Assembly (NCBI GenBank): GCA_040954595.2
Contig: CM082587.2
Location: 3,162,001-3,226,000, forward strand
Source of the DNA: Balanoglossus misakiensis
Lineage: Eukaryota > Hemichordata
Reading direction: 5' to 3'
DNA: 64,000 nt
Numbering within the stretch: the stretch's first letter is position 1; each line of letters opens with the position of its first letter. A program made the position numbers and the translations under genes. The notes below the pieces were generated by a model that was not told the origin of the DNA, made no database searches, and saw only the letters and a program-made list of their open reading frames with translations. Shown here piece after piece: positions 34,001-46,700 of this stretch.

Positions 34001-36599
34001 GCAGCCCTGCCGCACTGACAGCTCTGCAATAGGTTTGCTGCAGCTCTCCAGCAGTGGAGATGCGGCAGAGCCGTTTTTTCGCATGCAAATTAGGTGATTC
34101 TGCAGAGCTGCGGCAGAGACTGCCGCATCCTTGCCGCAGCCAGTACATACGCTACAGAAATGCTGCAGCCCTGCCGCACTGACAGCTCTGCAATAGGTTT
34201 GCTGCAGCTCTCCAGCAGTGGAGATGCGGCAGAGCCGTTTTTTCGCATGCAAATTAGGTGATTCTGCAGAGCTGCGGCAGAGACTGCCGCATCCTTGCCG
34301 CAGCCAGTACATACGCTACAGAAATGCTGCAGCCCTGCCGCACTGACAGCTCTGCAATAGGTTTGCTGCAGCTCTCCAGCAGTGGAGATGCGGCAGAGCC
34401 GTTTTTTTGCATGCAAATTAGGTGATTCTGCAGAGCTGCGGCAGAGACTGCCGCATCCTTGCCGCAGCCAGTACATACGCTACAGAAATGCTGCAGCCCT
34501 GCCGCACTGACAGCTCTGCAATAGGTTTGCTGCAGCTCTACAGCAGGTAGACACAGCAGAGCCGTTTTTTCGCATGCAAATTAGGTGATTCTGCAGAGCT
34601 GCGGCAGAGACTGCCGCATCCTTGCCGCAGCCAGTACATACGCTACAGAAATGCTGCAGCCCTGCCGCACTGACAGCTCTGCAATAGGTTTGCTGCAGCT
34701 CTCCAGCAGTGGAGATGCGGCAGAGCCGTTTTTTCGCATGCAAATTAGGTGATTCTGCAGAGCTGCGGCAGAGACTGCCGCATCCTTGCCGCAGCCAGTA
34801 CATACGCTACAGAAATGCTGCAGCCCTGCCGCACTGACAGCTCTGCAATAGGTTTGCTGCAGCTCTCCAGCAGTGGAGATGCGGCAGAGCCGTTTTTTCG
34901 CATGCAAATTAGGTGATTCTGCAGAGTTGCGGCAGAGACTGCCGCATCCTTGCCGCAGCCAGTACATACGCTACAGAAATGCTGCAGCCCTGCCGCACTG
35001 ACAGCTCTGCAATAGGTTTGCTGCAGCTCTCCAGCAGTGGAGATGCGGCAGAGCCGTTTTTTCGCATGCAAATTAGGTGATTCTGCAGAGCTGCGGCAGA
35101 GACTGCCGCATCCTTGCCGCAGCCAGTACATACGCTACAGAAATGCTGCAGCCCTGCCGCACTGACAGCTCTGCAATAGGTTTGCTGCAGCTCTCCAGCA
35201 GTGGAGATGCGGCAGAGCCGTTTTTTCGCATGCAAATTAGGTGATTCTGCAGAGCTGCGGCAGAGACTGCCGCATCCTTGCCGCAGCCAGTACATACGCT
35301 ACAGAAATGCTGCAGCCCTGCCGCACTGACAGCTCTGCAATAGGTTTGCTGCAGCTCTACAGCAGGTAGACACAGCAGAGCCGTTTTTTCGCATGCAAAT
35401 TAGGTGATTCTGCAGAGCTGCGGCAGAGACTGCAACATCCTTGCCGCAGCCAGTACATACGCTACAGAAATGCTGCAGCCCTGCCGCACTGACAGCTCTG
35501 CAATAGGTTTGCTGCAGCTCTCCAGCAGTGGAGATGCGGCAGAGCCGTTTTTTCGCATGCAAATTAGGTGATTCTGCAGAGCTGCGGCAGAGACTGCCGC
35601 ATCCTTGCCGCAGCCAGTACATACGCTACAGAAATGCTGCAGCCCTGCCGCACTGACAGCTCTGCAATAGGTTTGCTGCAGCTCTCCAGCAGTGGAGATG
35701 CGGCAGAGCCGTTTTTTCGCATGCAAATTAGGTGATTCTGCAGAGCTGCCGCAGAGACTGCCGCATCCTTGCCGCAGCCAGTACATACGCTACAGAAATG
35801 CTGCAGCCCTGCCGCACTGACAGCTCTGCAATAGGTTTGCTGCAGCTCTCCAGCAGTGGAGATGTGGCAGAGCCGTTTTTTCGCATGCAAATTAGGTGAT
35901 TCTGCAGAGCTGCCGCAGAGACTGCCGCATCCTTGCCGCAGCCAGTACATACGCTACAGAAATGCTGCAGCCCTGCCGCACTGACAGCTCTGCAATAGGT
36001 TTGCTGCAGCTCTACAGCAGGTAGACACAGCAGAGCCGTTTTTTCGCATGCAAATTAGGTGATTCTGCAGAGCTGCGGCAGAGACTGCCGCATCCTTGCC
36101 GCAGCCAGTACATACGCTACAGAAATGCTGCAGCCCTGCCGCACTGACAGCTCTGCAATAGGTTTGCTGCAGCTCTAGAGCAGGAAGACACAGCAGAGCC
36201 GTTTTTTCGCATGCAAATTAGGTGATTCTGCAGAGCTGCGGCAGAGACTGCCGCATCCTTGCCGCAGCCAGTACATACGCTACAGAAATGCTGCAGCCCT
36301 GCCGCACTGACAGCTCTGCAATAGGTTTGCTGCAGCTCTCCAGCAGTGGAGATGCGGCAGAGCCGTTTTTTCGCATGCAAATTAGGTGATTCTGCAGAGC
36401 TGCGGCAGAGACTGCCGCATCCTTGCCACAGCCAGTACATACGCTACAGAAATGCTGCAGCCCTGCCGCACTGACAGCTCTGCAATAGGTTTGCTGCAGC
36501 TCTACAGCAGGTAGACACAGCAGAGCCGTTTTTTCGCATGCAAATTAGGTGATTCTGCAGAGCTGCGGCAGAGACTGCCGCATCCTTGCCGCAGCCAGT
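31066..36599. repeat. Satellite array, about 34 monomers of 163/164 bp with higher-order structure
   Basis: Near-identical monomers run in tandem for 5.5 kb. Two classes alternate. Class A (164 bp) has CTCCAGCAGTGGAGATGCGG; class B (163 bp) has CTACAGCAGGTAGACACAG at the same place. Diagnostic variants recur 1965 bp apart (9 A plus 3 B monomers): a T7 run at 32436 and 34401, GAGTTGCGG at 32959 and 34924, and GATGTGG near 31767, 33732 and 35861 (the last interval is 2129 bp, one monomer more). So the array is a higher-order repeat. Each monomer has inverted repeats: a TGCGGCAG-AGA-CTGCCGCA hairpin and a TGCAGAGCTG/CAGCTCTGCA outer pair. Nearly all have a T6 run and an ATGCAAAT octamer. The last unit is truncated at 36599. 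The recurrent - strand ORFs are by-products of the repeats. Confidence 0.95.
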
Positions 36600-37724
36600 T
36601 GCACTGATGCTGAAAAATGCATACAGACATTTATGTATGCATGGTATACACATACATGTACACACTTGATTAATATATAATTATAAGAGATTATATTTTA
36701 CATCACTATCATGGAGTATTTCACATAGAACAGCAATATTTAGTTCAGGACAAAAACAGCCGTAATGCAGAAACAAAAATTTCTAAGGGGTCAAAGTTGT
36801 AATCATTTTATGTAAAGTTAGGGAATACTAACAACATGGCGGCATAACAGTGTGATTCAATCGTATTTATTGAAGTCAGGGGGGAAAAACGGAAGTTTTT
36901 ACGAGTTTTTGGCTGTGTTAACTGAACACGGATACATTTAATTTATTGAAGAAGGGCTTACAAATGAACAAGATGTTTCTTTTTCTCGCTTGCTTGGATA
37001 ACACGGACGCAAAGTACAGTAAGCATGCAGTGTACAGGAATCTTTCTGAGACAGACTGTCGAGCCTTTTATTTTATCAACAGTTGATTTTAGCATTGATA
37101 GCAATAGATTTTCATGGTGGCCGGCAACAGATGCTGCCGGACGCTGATCTGTTCTGATCGTCGGACAGGGCCAACCAACACCAATCGGCATCATCAACCA
37201 AACCCAGCCCTGCCCGTAAATGCCTGAATAAGTTCAGCCATAAAAATATCTCAACATCGATCAACATCACTACGTTACTCAAATAACAAGTTACGAATAA
37301 ATCCAGTAAAAAATGTGTCAAACAATCAATGTATAAAAAATGTAATGCCTGCCTAGCTTGAACTTGAAGAAACTTGGGATCTATCATCTAGCTGTCTTCC
37401 CTTTCCAAGTTCTGTAAAATATTTTCAGATGTACACTTGAATGATCAGTGTCTTCTGCTGTACCTCCGTGTTGGCATCTGGTACATCCAAAAGCATTAAA
37501 TGAAAGACAGTCCACCTGAACATACTCATGATGTGGCAGCTAGCTGGAGACACTTGTAGTTTGAAGCTTGCAAGTTTAGAAAATGGCGGCAAAATGACTT
37601 TGGCCAATTACTAGCTTTGTTTCACATCACCTGATATCAATTAAGGTTAACCAAAGTTGGAGGTCAATTCTTGTGTCCCTGCTGCATGGATTTGTACTTT
37701 GAGAATTATTCTTGCATCATTTCT

Positions 37725-37976
37725 GCATAGAGAAAAGCCTTGCATCTTTGCGGCTACTTTGCGGCAAGCTCTTGTGTCCTTATTGCAAAGATTACCACCT
37801 CTACTGCAGAGCCACATTTAGTTGCGACCTGCCGCATTGCCTCTGCTGCAGAGACACTCTCTGCGAGAACACCACAGCGTGTCTGCAAGAGCACCACAAT
37901 GCCTTCACAGCAGAACTGCTGCAGAGCTGCTGAAGGCTGCTGCAGAGCTGCTGCTTTGTTCGCATTTTTGTAAGGG
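37725..37976. repeat. Degenerate relative of the satellite monomer
   Basis: 1.1 kb beyond the array, this GCTGCAGAGC-rich stretch shares phrases with the monomer: CTGCCGCATTGCC against CTGCCGCATCC, GCTGCAGAGCTGC repeated twice, and GCTTTGTTCGCATTTTTGTAAGG against GCCGTTTTTTCGCATGCAAATTAGG. It is too diverged for unit boundaries. Confidence 0.55.
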
Positions 37977-40900
37977 GAGAGACAGTTTATTCGTCAACAT
38001 GGACAAGCAGAAGCGCAGACATTATGACATTTCATAGGCCACTCTTTAGCCCCTAGCTCGTGGGCAGCAAAGCTATTACAAAATGTTGCAACACTTCATG
38101 CTAGCTGCAACAATATAATATGTCGTCACAAAATGCAGTGCTTCAGCAGGGTATTTTCGCTGCAGGGCCAAGCAAACGAACCCGGGGCGCTCTCCTTGAC
38201 TTTGTGCATTAATCCGCCGTTGTGGAGCTTGAGTTTTTGAGTGCATTGTACATCTAATTGAAAATTTACAGCGGAAAGAACACGCTATATCCATTCACCT
38301 GCTGCGAAAACGCAATTACCAAAAACCTCAAAATACAGTTTTAAACTTCGAACCGATATCATGCAGAGCTCCTGAGCAAGCAATGTGATTAGCATATTTT
38401 CAAATAAACTGCGCAGATCTCTGTACGCATGCGTTGGAATAGTTTTTATGAGTTGCCTCCAGAAATATGAGAGTGCGTCGTCGTGTATGCAAATAACGCA
38501 ACGATTCACATTGTTTCTGTGTTTGGCATCCATCCATTAAAAGCCTTATACCAGCCAAACTCATAAACAATTGCTGCTACTCAGAAAACATCCAACAACT
38601 ATTGACAGGTATCATAGAATTGCAATATCGACCGAGAAGTGATAAATTTCCTGAGGTAAGACGCAGATATAATTTTCTGACATGCATTAAGACCGTGTGA
38701 TGAGATGAAAGATCACATCGTCTAGGTAAAGGTCCCGGTACAATGTTCATTTGATTTCACGTCAATTGGAATTGAGGTGAAAGTATGGCTGAGCGAAGAA
38801 TATTTAGGTCCTTGCCACATTTAATTGCGCGTAGGATGTCTACATCAGACGCCGGGGACTTTTCAGGCCCATTCAGATTAACCTCTGTGATGTACTGTTC
38901 CTGTGCGTGATTGCCTTCAAAATTGGCAAACCTCGGCAGAGGACCACTTTCCCGGTGCCAAACTGTTCAGGAAGTTGACACATCAAATGTGTAGTTTGGC
39001 GTGAGAGTACCACTGATTGATTCACACGAGAGCTGCGGAATCTCACGAGAATAGCATCGGCACCCACGCTGAAGGAAATGATTCTATGCTTGTAGCAGAC
39101 GAGATCACTTCGGAACACCTGTCTCGTTAATACAGTTACTTGATTTCTGAAAATGTTTTCCCGGTATATAAAGTTACAGTCGCAAATCGAAAATAAGTTC
39201 TGCCAGTAACCAGTGGGAGGGTTATGCTGCAAATGAAGTTTGAAATGAAAAGTGTCCACCTCCGTCACTTGCGCTATTTTGCTGTTGAGATATTTTGTTT
39301 ACTTTTCGCACCTTGCGTTCCTGTCTTTTACGCGGGAAACCCGAGCATAACTTTGACACGGGGGCACCGAAGGAGCTCAAGTGCCCTCTCCGCTGCCCGT
39401 ACATATTCGCTAACCCTCCCCCTAGAAATAACCCCATGCCCCTCCTCTTCTTATCTTTCAAAAACTCGACATACAGCCCCACAGCTTTTCTCTGGGGCTC
39501 CGGCTGACTTTCCAGACGACTAACTTTTTTTTCGCGGCAGGAAAATGGCCCGTGCGTGGGCGATGCCATCAATAAGTAAACGCTTTATAGAATCATTCAC
39601 GATGGAAATTTTACGTTATATGATACACGTTACTTGGTGGAACATCGGGACTACGTATCGGTTTAATTTCGCTGCCAATTGTGGAGAACCTCAAACACGA
39701 TTTTGATTGTTGCGAAAACCTGCTGAGTAAAAGATTAAACCCCTTTTCAAGCAATCAGGGATCTTTGTTAACTGGTAACCTTCAGCCTATTGATGTTATT
39801 GTGACAAATTGAATCAGTGTACGAGCCCCGGCATCATGAACTCAATAACTGTACATCAATTTCACCTGAGTAGTTTGTTAGACGCTATTGATTATCTGTG
39901 GCCCGGAACTTCGGAAAAAAACACACAGCCAAATCAGTCCAATACAGGTTGTCTAAGATTCCACACATGTAGGAAAGTTTACTGTAATAATGGGTGCGCC
40001 ACAGTCATCAAGAGCATCATAACTTGACATGATCACTTTTTTGCTCGTAATTATTACTGCCGTTTCCATGTGCCCTGACCAAGCCCGCTCTTACACGACG
40101 TGATCAAAGGCATGTTAGCCGAGTACGGTAACGACTCACTTAGGAAATCATAGTCTTTTGTTGTACAGCAAGTCAAAAGTTGAATAAACAACGGCGTGAC
40201 GCCAGACCGATGGTTGTTTTTTCCCCTCCGAGCCAAACCTCTCAAAATGATTGCTGATGATGACTTCTGTCAAGGCGGGATTGCTGAACACGTTTCTGCT
40301 GTTCGATTGCACTACATTTAGAACAGGGCGAGAGTAATTTGAACTGCGGCCCTCAAGAGTGGTTTTATAACCTTCCAACGTCGTCACACATCAAACAGAA
40401 GAATAACAACTTTTTTGATGGCAGCTCCAAAGTTTAGTTCTTAAAAGAAACCTACATAAGGGTGTTGCAATTTATTGTGTTCTTGTTCGAAATTCTGATG
40501 ATGGAATGGGATAGTGGTCTCCTTATTGATAGTACTTTACAAGAGATCGGGTCACAAAGAAAACACATCTTTTTCTTTGCGGTCGAGCGTAAATATATTG
40601 ACATTAAAAAGCCTCAAGAACATTAATCTGCCTTTAAACATCTTAACGTTGAAAAATAGATAGTTCTGTTTGCAGAAAACTCGAAAAACAAACTCCCCGT
40701 GTATGTGAGTTTGTTGTCTGTGTAAATAGACGAAGAAAATGATTGCTTTATTCGTGTAGTTGAAAAACGCGAAAGATGTATTAATATGGAGTGGGGCAGT
40801 ACTGTAAAGGCGTTGCAGCCCGATTGAGGACATGTGGATACGGAAAGTGGGGTATCAATCATCACTGTTACGATCTCACAAGTTGTACGTGTGTCAGTGC

Positions 40901-41001
40901 AGCTGATGTTCAGCTTACTTAGATTGATTGATGTACAAACAGAACCACGCATTCAGTGTTTGCAAACGAGTCAGACATACACACTCTCCCTTCTCGTTCT
41001 C

Positions 41002-41047
41002 GCTGTCTCTGTCTGTCTATCTGTCTCTCTCTCTCTCACACACATAC
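41002..41047. repeat. (CTGT)n/(CT)n/(CA)n compound microsatellite
   Basis: CTGTCTGTCTAT passes into a CT run and then CACACACAT. Confidence 0.85.
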
Positions 41048-43612
41048 AAATAACAGGTGCGAATGGCTGATATGCCGTAGCGTGCTGCAAGGACTCAAAC
41101 GTGACGTGATGTCAGTGACAGAACACTTCGTTGGCGAAGTTCAAGGCCCCGGTCTCGGCGATCGAAGTACAGAGATCAAGTTGCAAACCTAATTGTCATT
41201 CATCAATGGCGACATCACAATGACATGAAATTTACAACCCGTTCCAATGACAGGGACTTCGTTTTTTTACTTCAAATTGTTTTCCCGCCAAGATTGTGCG
41301 ACTGGATGTCAGTGTGTCCCCGAAACACAGATAATGATCGCCCGGAAAGGGTAAACATTTAACATGCATTTAAAGTTTTATAATAAACGTTCAGTAAAAG
41401 TAGGGTTTTTTTTACAATGAAACTAATGAGAACAGATTCTAACGCTAATAACAGCCTAACAGGAAATTGGCTTACTTAGCATTTTCCACGTAAAACATTT
41501 ACATGTTACATTTTGAAAGTTCTTCATGCTAACCTAATTTTCATCATCTAGAGTACACAAGCACCATTTTCCTTTATTTTACAGTTTACTAACACGAATA
41601 AGCATATTTTCTTTTGGAAACTAGGAAACCAATCTATTTTGACCATTCATACTGAAATAATATGGATAATAGGATGTACAAAACTCCAGAATACATGTTC
41701 TGTGGACGGATGTGGCGAGTGACGTGAACTGCGAATAGTTGTCAGTATTGCATTCACAGTTTACGAGAAAAGGATAAAGGCGTTTATTGGAAATTGACTG
41801 AGAACACGTGAAACGCTGGTGATAATAATAAACCCGTTCGAATAATTGATAGGGCTGGTGAAAAGCATATTGCTTCGTTTCAATCATTTCCGAGATGAAC
41901 ACACGCACACATGTCACGGTGAAATTTGGAGAGTATCGTTGCAATGTTGCGGTTAAAAGGCCTAAGAAAAGACGACCATGCACATTCGACGACGTCATGT
42001 CTCAGATTGACCGTAAAATATTGGTTCGCTGTATTGAAAATATCCTTAATGCCCATATGCATGCACTTGCAGATGATTTGAATTTTCGATAGTCTGCTAA
42101 CGTGACGCGAGCACACAAAAAAATCATTGATATTTCTATCGACTGCGGACATTATACACTAGGAATTATTTTTAACAAAAGAAAGACGAAGAGAGAGAAG
42201 TGAAATGTTACTGAACACGGTGAACAGTTCACAGTTTGATGTTTGTCTCGGTTGAGTTCTCGACAAAACGACACATCAACGCGGCACTCACAACGGCGTT
42301 CTTAAACGTGCTCCTTTTGTCGAAAATTGATGACGCTGGATTGTCGAACTGTGGTATTTTTAGATAACGCATTACCTAAAGAAATGGAACTACCGTACCT
42401 TCTTGGTGTAATTTTACTCTCCCATGTATAACTTTTTTTCCTCCGCGAATCAGATTTCATTTCTCTTCCTCTGTTTTCCTTTGAAAAATAATCGAACAAA
42501 AACGCACTTCATGGAAGTATGTAAATAATCACGGTCCACAAGTTTTGGATCGATCCGGATGCTCGTGTGGACAAGAAGAAATAGATATGTTTATGGAAAA
42601 GGACGGGCGTCCTTCAAAGACACCGATAATGCACTTTTGCCCAATTTCACGAAATGGAAGCAATGTCAGCTAAAAGGGTTTCTTCTTACCCATAAGGCGT
42701 AAAAAGAACTCTGAAATATTACACGAAATGGTTGTGATTCCAAGAAGCGATAGAGAGGCCGAACCAGTCATCGTCGATGCCAAAGTCCCCACAGATCAAG
42801 CCACCTATAGCGATCACCGTGAAAGAAATTGATGTGTATTACATGTATGTTATGTTATGGAGCATTGTTCTTGTGCCAATTTTCAGTCAAACCAGTTAAG
42901 AAAAGACTGAGAAATGACAAACAAATGCGAAACACTGCATTTGGTTTATTGACAATGGATATAGACCACAAGAAACGGTGTATAATTACAAGGGAATGCC
43001 GACAAGCTTGTGGTAGAGAATCTCCTGCGTATTTTGACGGACGCCATGGGTTTTGTAAAGAATCTATCTCTTGACAAAACAAATGTTCCAAAGCTACAGT
43101 ATTAGCGAGGGATTATTAATGGCAGTTATAACAACCACCAGGAGGGGGTGTCCGTTACAATTATCAATCAAAACATTTTGACTGATAATGCAGCCCCTGT
43201 CTTGGCTTTAGTGCTAATATCGTTATCAGCATCTGTGATTAAAACTTTGGCACCGCAGGCGGACAGCGTCAGCAAAAGGAAATATCTGGCAGATTGTAAG
43301 AGGAAAAAAATGTAACGGTGACAGTGTGTACGGTTTCTTTCAATTGACCGCGGGCTTCGGGGCAAAAGACGTTATTAAAAATAACCTTTACACATATTGC
43401 AGGATATAGAAATGATATATTGGCCGCCTCTGTGCTCTGCGGTTTAAATGATTGTAAGTATGGAGGTGTTCTCGACTGTATCAACATTGTAAAACGCTGT
43501 GCCGTGTCCTTCATCCTTGCAGGAATCTTATATTTTTGCGGAACTTGGCAAAATGTCATGGTTTCGAACATTCTATCATTAATTATGGACGTGATTATAG
43601 TCATGATTTTCT

Positions 43613-43740
43613 ATGTATGTACCGTATGTATGTATGTATGTATGTATGTATGTACATGTATGTATGTATGTATGTATGTATGTATATGTATGTATGTATA
43701 TACATGTATGTATGTATGTATGTATGTATGTATGTATGTG
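43613..43740. repeat. (TATG)n microsatellite
   Basis: About 128 bp of TATG/TGTA units with occasional ACATG interruptions. It reads as Met-Tyr-Val-Cys repeats on + and Thr-Tyr-Ile-His on -, which is not coding. Confidence 0.95.
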
Positions 43741-46700
43741 TGAAGACTTGACATACACTTAAAATATTTGCCAGTCGAATGTATTGATATACAAGAACAA
43801 TAGCTGAACGACGTCTCAATCATTCAAACGCCACTCGCTATCTGCGATGCTTTCGCCAAGCGATCACTGTTAATAAGGCAAAGCACATTGAGTGCAATAT
43901 AATGAAGTTTGATAATTAAGAATTGTATCTAAGCGAGTGAGTTCTGACACGAGGGCGATTTTAATGATTGATAGGTCATTTCGGAGTCCCTAAATTTCGT
44001 TTAATTTGATAAAGGAAAGGCCATGAGTACAAATGTCTACAGCTTGCGACAGCCACTGACTGAACTCCCCTTTGACGTAATATTAGAGACTCCGAATGTT
44101 TATCGAATAGTTCGAAGTCCGGTGTGCGAGTGCGTAGATTTGATCGTTACCATGGTGATAAGAAAACCGAGGGAGCCAAGTGGAAATGTTGCTCGTGCTA
44201 CCCAAAGACACCATCAAACAAACTTTAGATTTGTCTTGATAGCCTTGAACCTCATACTTTTTTTGTCCTGTCATCAATTCGAATATATGGGCATTGTAAC
44301 CCTGTATTGAGCCGTTAATTTAGTTGTCGTGACACAGACACCGGAATATTGTGTCTGTATATTGCTTTGGATGTGAATAGCGCTTTCTGATGTTCATCCA
44401 CGGTTGACAGATGGATCTCTTGGGATCAGGCGAGCGACTTTACGTAATGGAAGTGCGTGATTTTAAAGGCGCGCCTTATTTATCAGCGTTTATCTAAAAT
44501 CAAACGGGTTAACTTGATAAGTATTAGAATGGAACACACAGGCTTCACACCATGTACCACACAAATATTCAATGTCAACAAGACCTTATTGCAGGAACCA
44601 GGGTATGAAAATACCCCCTTTAGTGCCATAATCCAGACATTGTGGTTAAACACTGTCGTATGTTTAGGAGTTTGTTCTTGTGGGTTCTGCGTTACCACGG
44701 TCACTCCACACCTTCGTATCGTGGAGAGAAATTAAGCAACAGCCTTTTTCTCAAGACTACTAATTTGTCATCGGTACAAATGAACTGGACGTGGGACTCA
44801 GCAATAATTCGGTTAACACCATTAAAGGTTGTAAGAAAAAGAAAGCTATTTGTTGCACATTGCAGCGGAATCCCTAATGAAAGTATATATGATTAATTTA
44901 GCCCAGCCACTTACCCGAAGTCACGAGAAGAAAGCGCAACTTGGCGGGGTTAATGCGAGGCAGTGACTTTATTAAAACTGTGAACCCTCTTCCCCAAGCA
45001 AGCATAAATTTCGCTTAAACAAACACGATTAAATGTTAACGAAGTAATAAAGTCTGATTTTGGCGACTTTGTGTGCAATGGTTATTTATCGACACGCCTT
45101 AATATACATGCATATCCTGCTACACATTGCCACTCTATAAACGTGACATCAGGTTGGGCCCATTCAGTCAAAAGTAAACATGATACGAAACACACCCACT
45201 GGTTATGTCTTTTTTTTCTCTGACTGAAGCTCGAAAATAGTCGCCAGTTTCCTGTTTTTGTGCCAGTGAGGAATCGATGGAGTTGTTCATCAGACTGCCA
45301 TGTTTTTATGTTATTGTAAGGCCTGGTCCTGGCTAAGGAAGTCAGGTCCCACTGTCAAAAATATCCTCATGCCAATTTGTAGAGTTACTGGTTGTTATGG
45401 GCTGCCTTGTGTTCCATTCGCATGAGTTGTGTAACTATTAGAAGGTTTATTCTTCCGCATAAAGGGTTGATCTGGCTTAGGTGATAGGGGGAAATTAAAA
45501 AGTTTGTAACTATCCTCATCTATTTGATATTAAGTAATACTTTCTTATTCCAATCCCACACAGAACATTCCAACTTAAATTACAGAAACGTCACACTAGC
45601 CGGTTTTGTTCACTGGAAGCTATTACGTCTATTGTGCTGACCTTTGTCGACAAGAAACTGTGTGGGAGGATGTTTCTTTTACGGTACATTCCCTTGGCAG
45701 TCGCGCAAAAGCTCATACATGTCTAAATCTGCTTGTATTTCTTAAGTACACATCGGACTGGATCATACAAAATCGATAGTGTTTCTGCCTTAATATTGTC
45801 AATAATGGGTGCAAAATCAATTGCCCGGAGATGTTCAGATGGTTTAAACTTCGTTCTAGTCTCCCAAAACGATATGCCACGCAAATTGCATACGATGGTA
45901 AATTTAGCTCTATCGTAATTAAATTTGCGGTAGGCGCGGAGTACCTGCCAGCTATCTAACCACAGCCCCCGTTTATTGATTTTACTTATCAATAAAAATA
46001 TGATATGAATTCCCCAGCTTTTACAGTATTTGGATTCCAGGCAGGCAACATGCCTCCATTTGGTCGAGGAAAAAGCTATTTCCACCAGCACGGCTCATGG
46101 CATTTAAATATACAACTTGAAAATAAAAATAACATACATTCGAGTCCCCCCCCCTCTCCGAATGCTGGTTAGTACGCGTCGTTTGGCAAATCTGCATACG
46201 TACCGGTATATGTGGATATAAAAACTGATTGCCGTTGCACTGAAGAAACAAATTATATGGAAAATCGACCGAAGTCTATGTAAGATTCTTTATTTTTGTC
46301 TGTGTCCTTTCACAGAAAAGATTCATCAAACCTGAAAATTGTTCTGCATTAACACTAGGCGGATGCAAATGCGCCGTTTTAGAAATCACGCTTTGGGATG
46401 TAGACAGAGAAAAATACACATTTCTCAATGAAAACCTTTAAACGAATATTAAGCGTTTATTAACATAGTTATGCACACAACTTATAGATAAGACACGTTC
46501 ATACATTATGAGAATGTCAAAATCGACTCTTTTCACGAAGGGATCTGCTGTTCTGAGTTTCAGGAGGCCCGAATTAAAAGAAAATGAAAAGAAACCAAAT
46601 TGCCAGACTTGCGCGGAACAAAGCAGGTCACCCATCAATGGTGAAAAAACATTTTAAAGTCAATTCGTGTTGCAAATATTAAGTCTATACGCGCAGTATT

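Noticed and set aside
31066-36599. CRISPR array look: regular direct repeats
   Set aside because: Monomers are contiguous with no unique spacers, and the sequence is animal nuclear DNA with spliced genes. It is a satellite.
31078-36665. Many near-identical 107-128 codon ORFs on the - strand in the satellite
   Set aside because: The monomer (163/164 bp) is not a multiple of three, so each ORF reads successive units in different frames. They arise because the repeat happens to be open in several frames; no start context, splice site or domain supports them.
43420-43823. ORFs with Met-Tyr-Val-Cys or Thr-Tyr-Ile-His repeats
   Set aside because: Translation of the TATG microsatellite.
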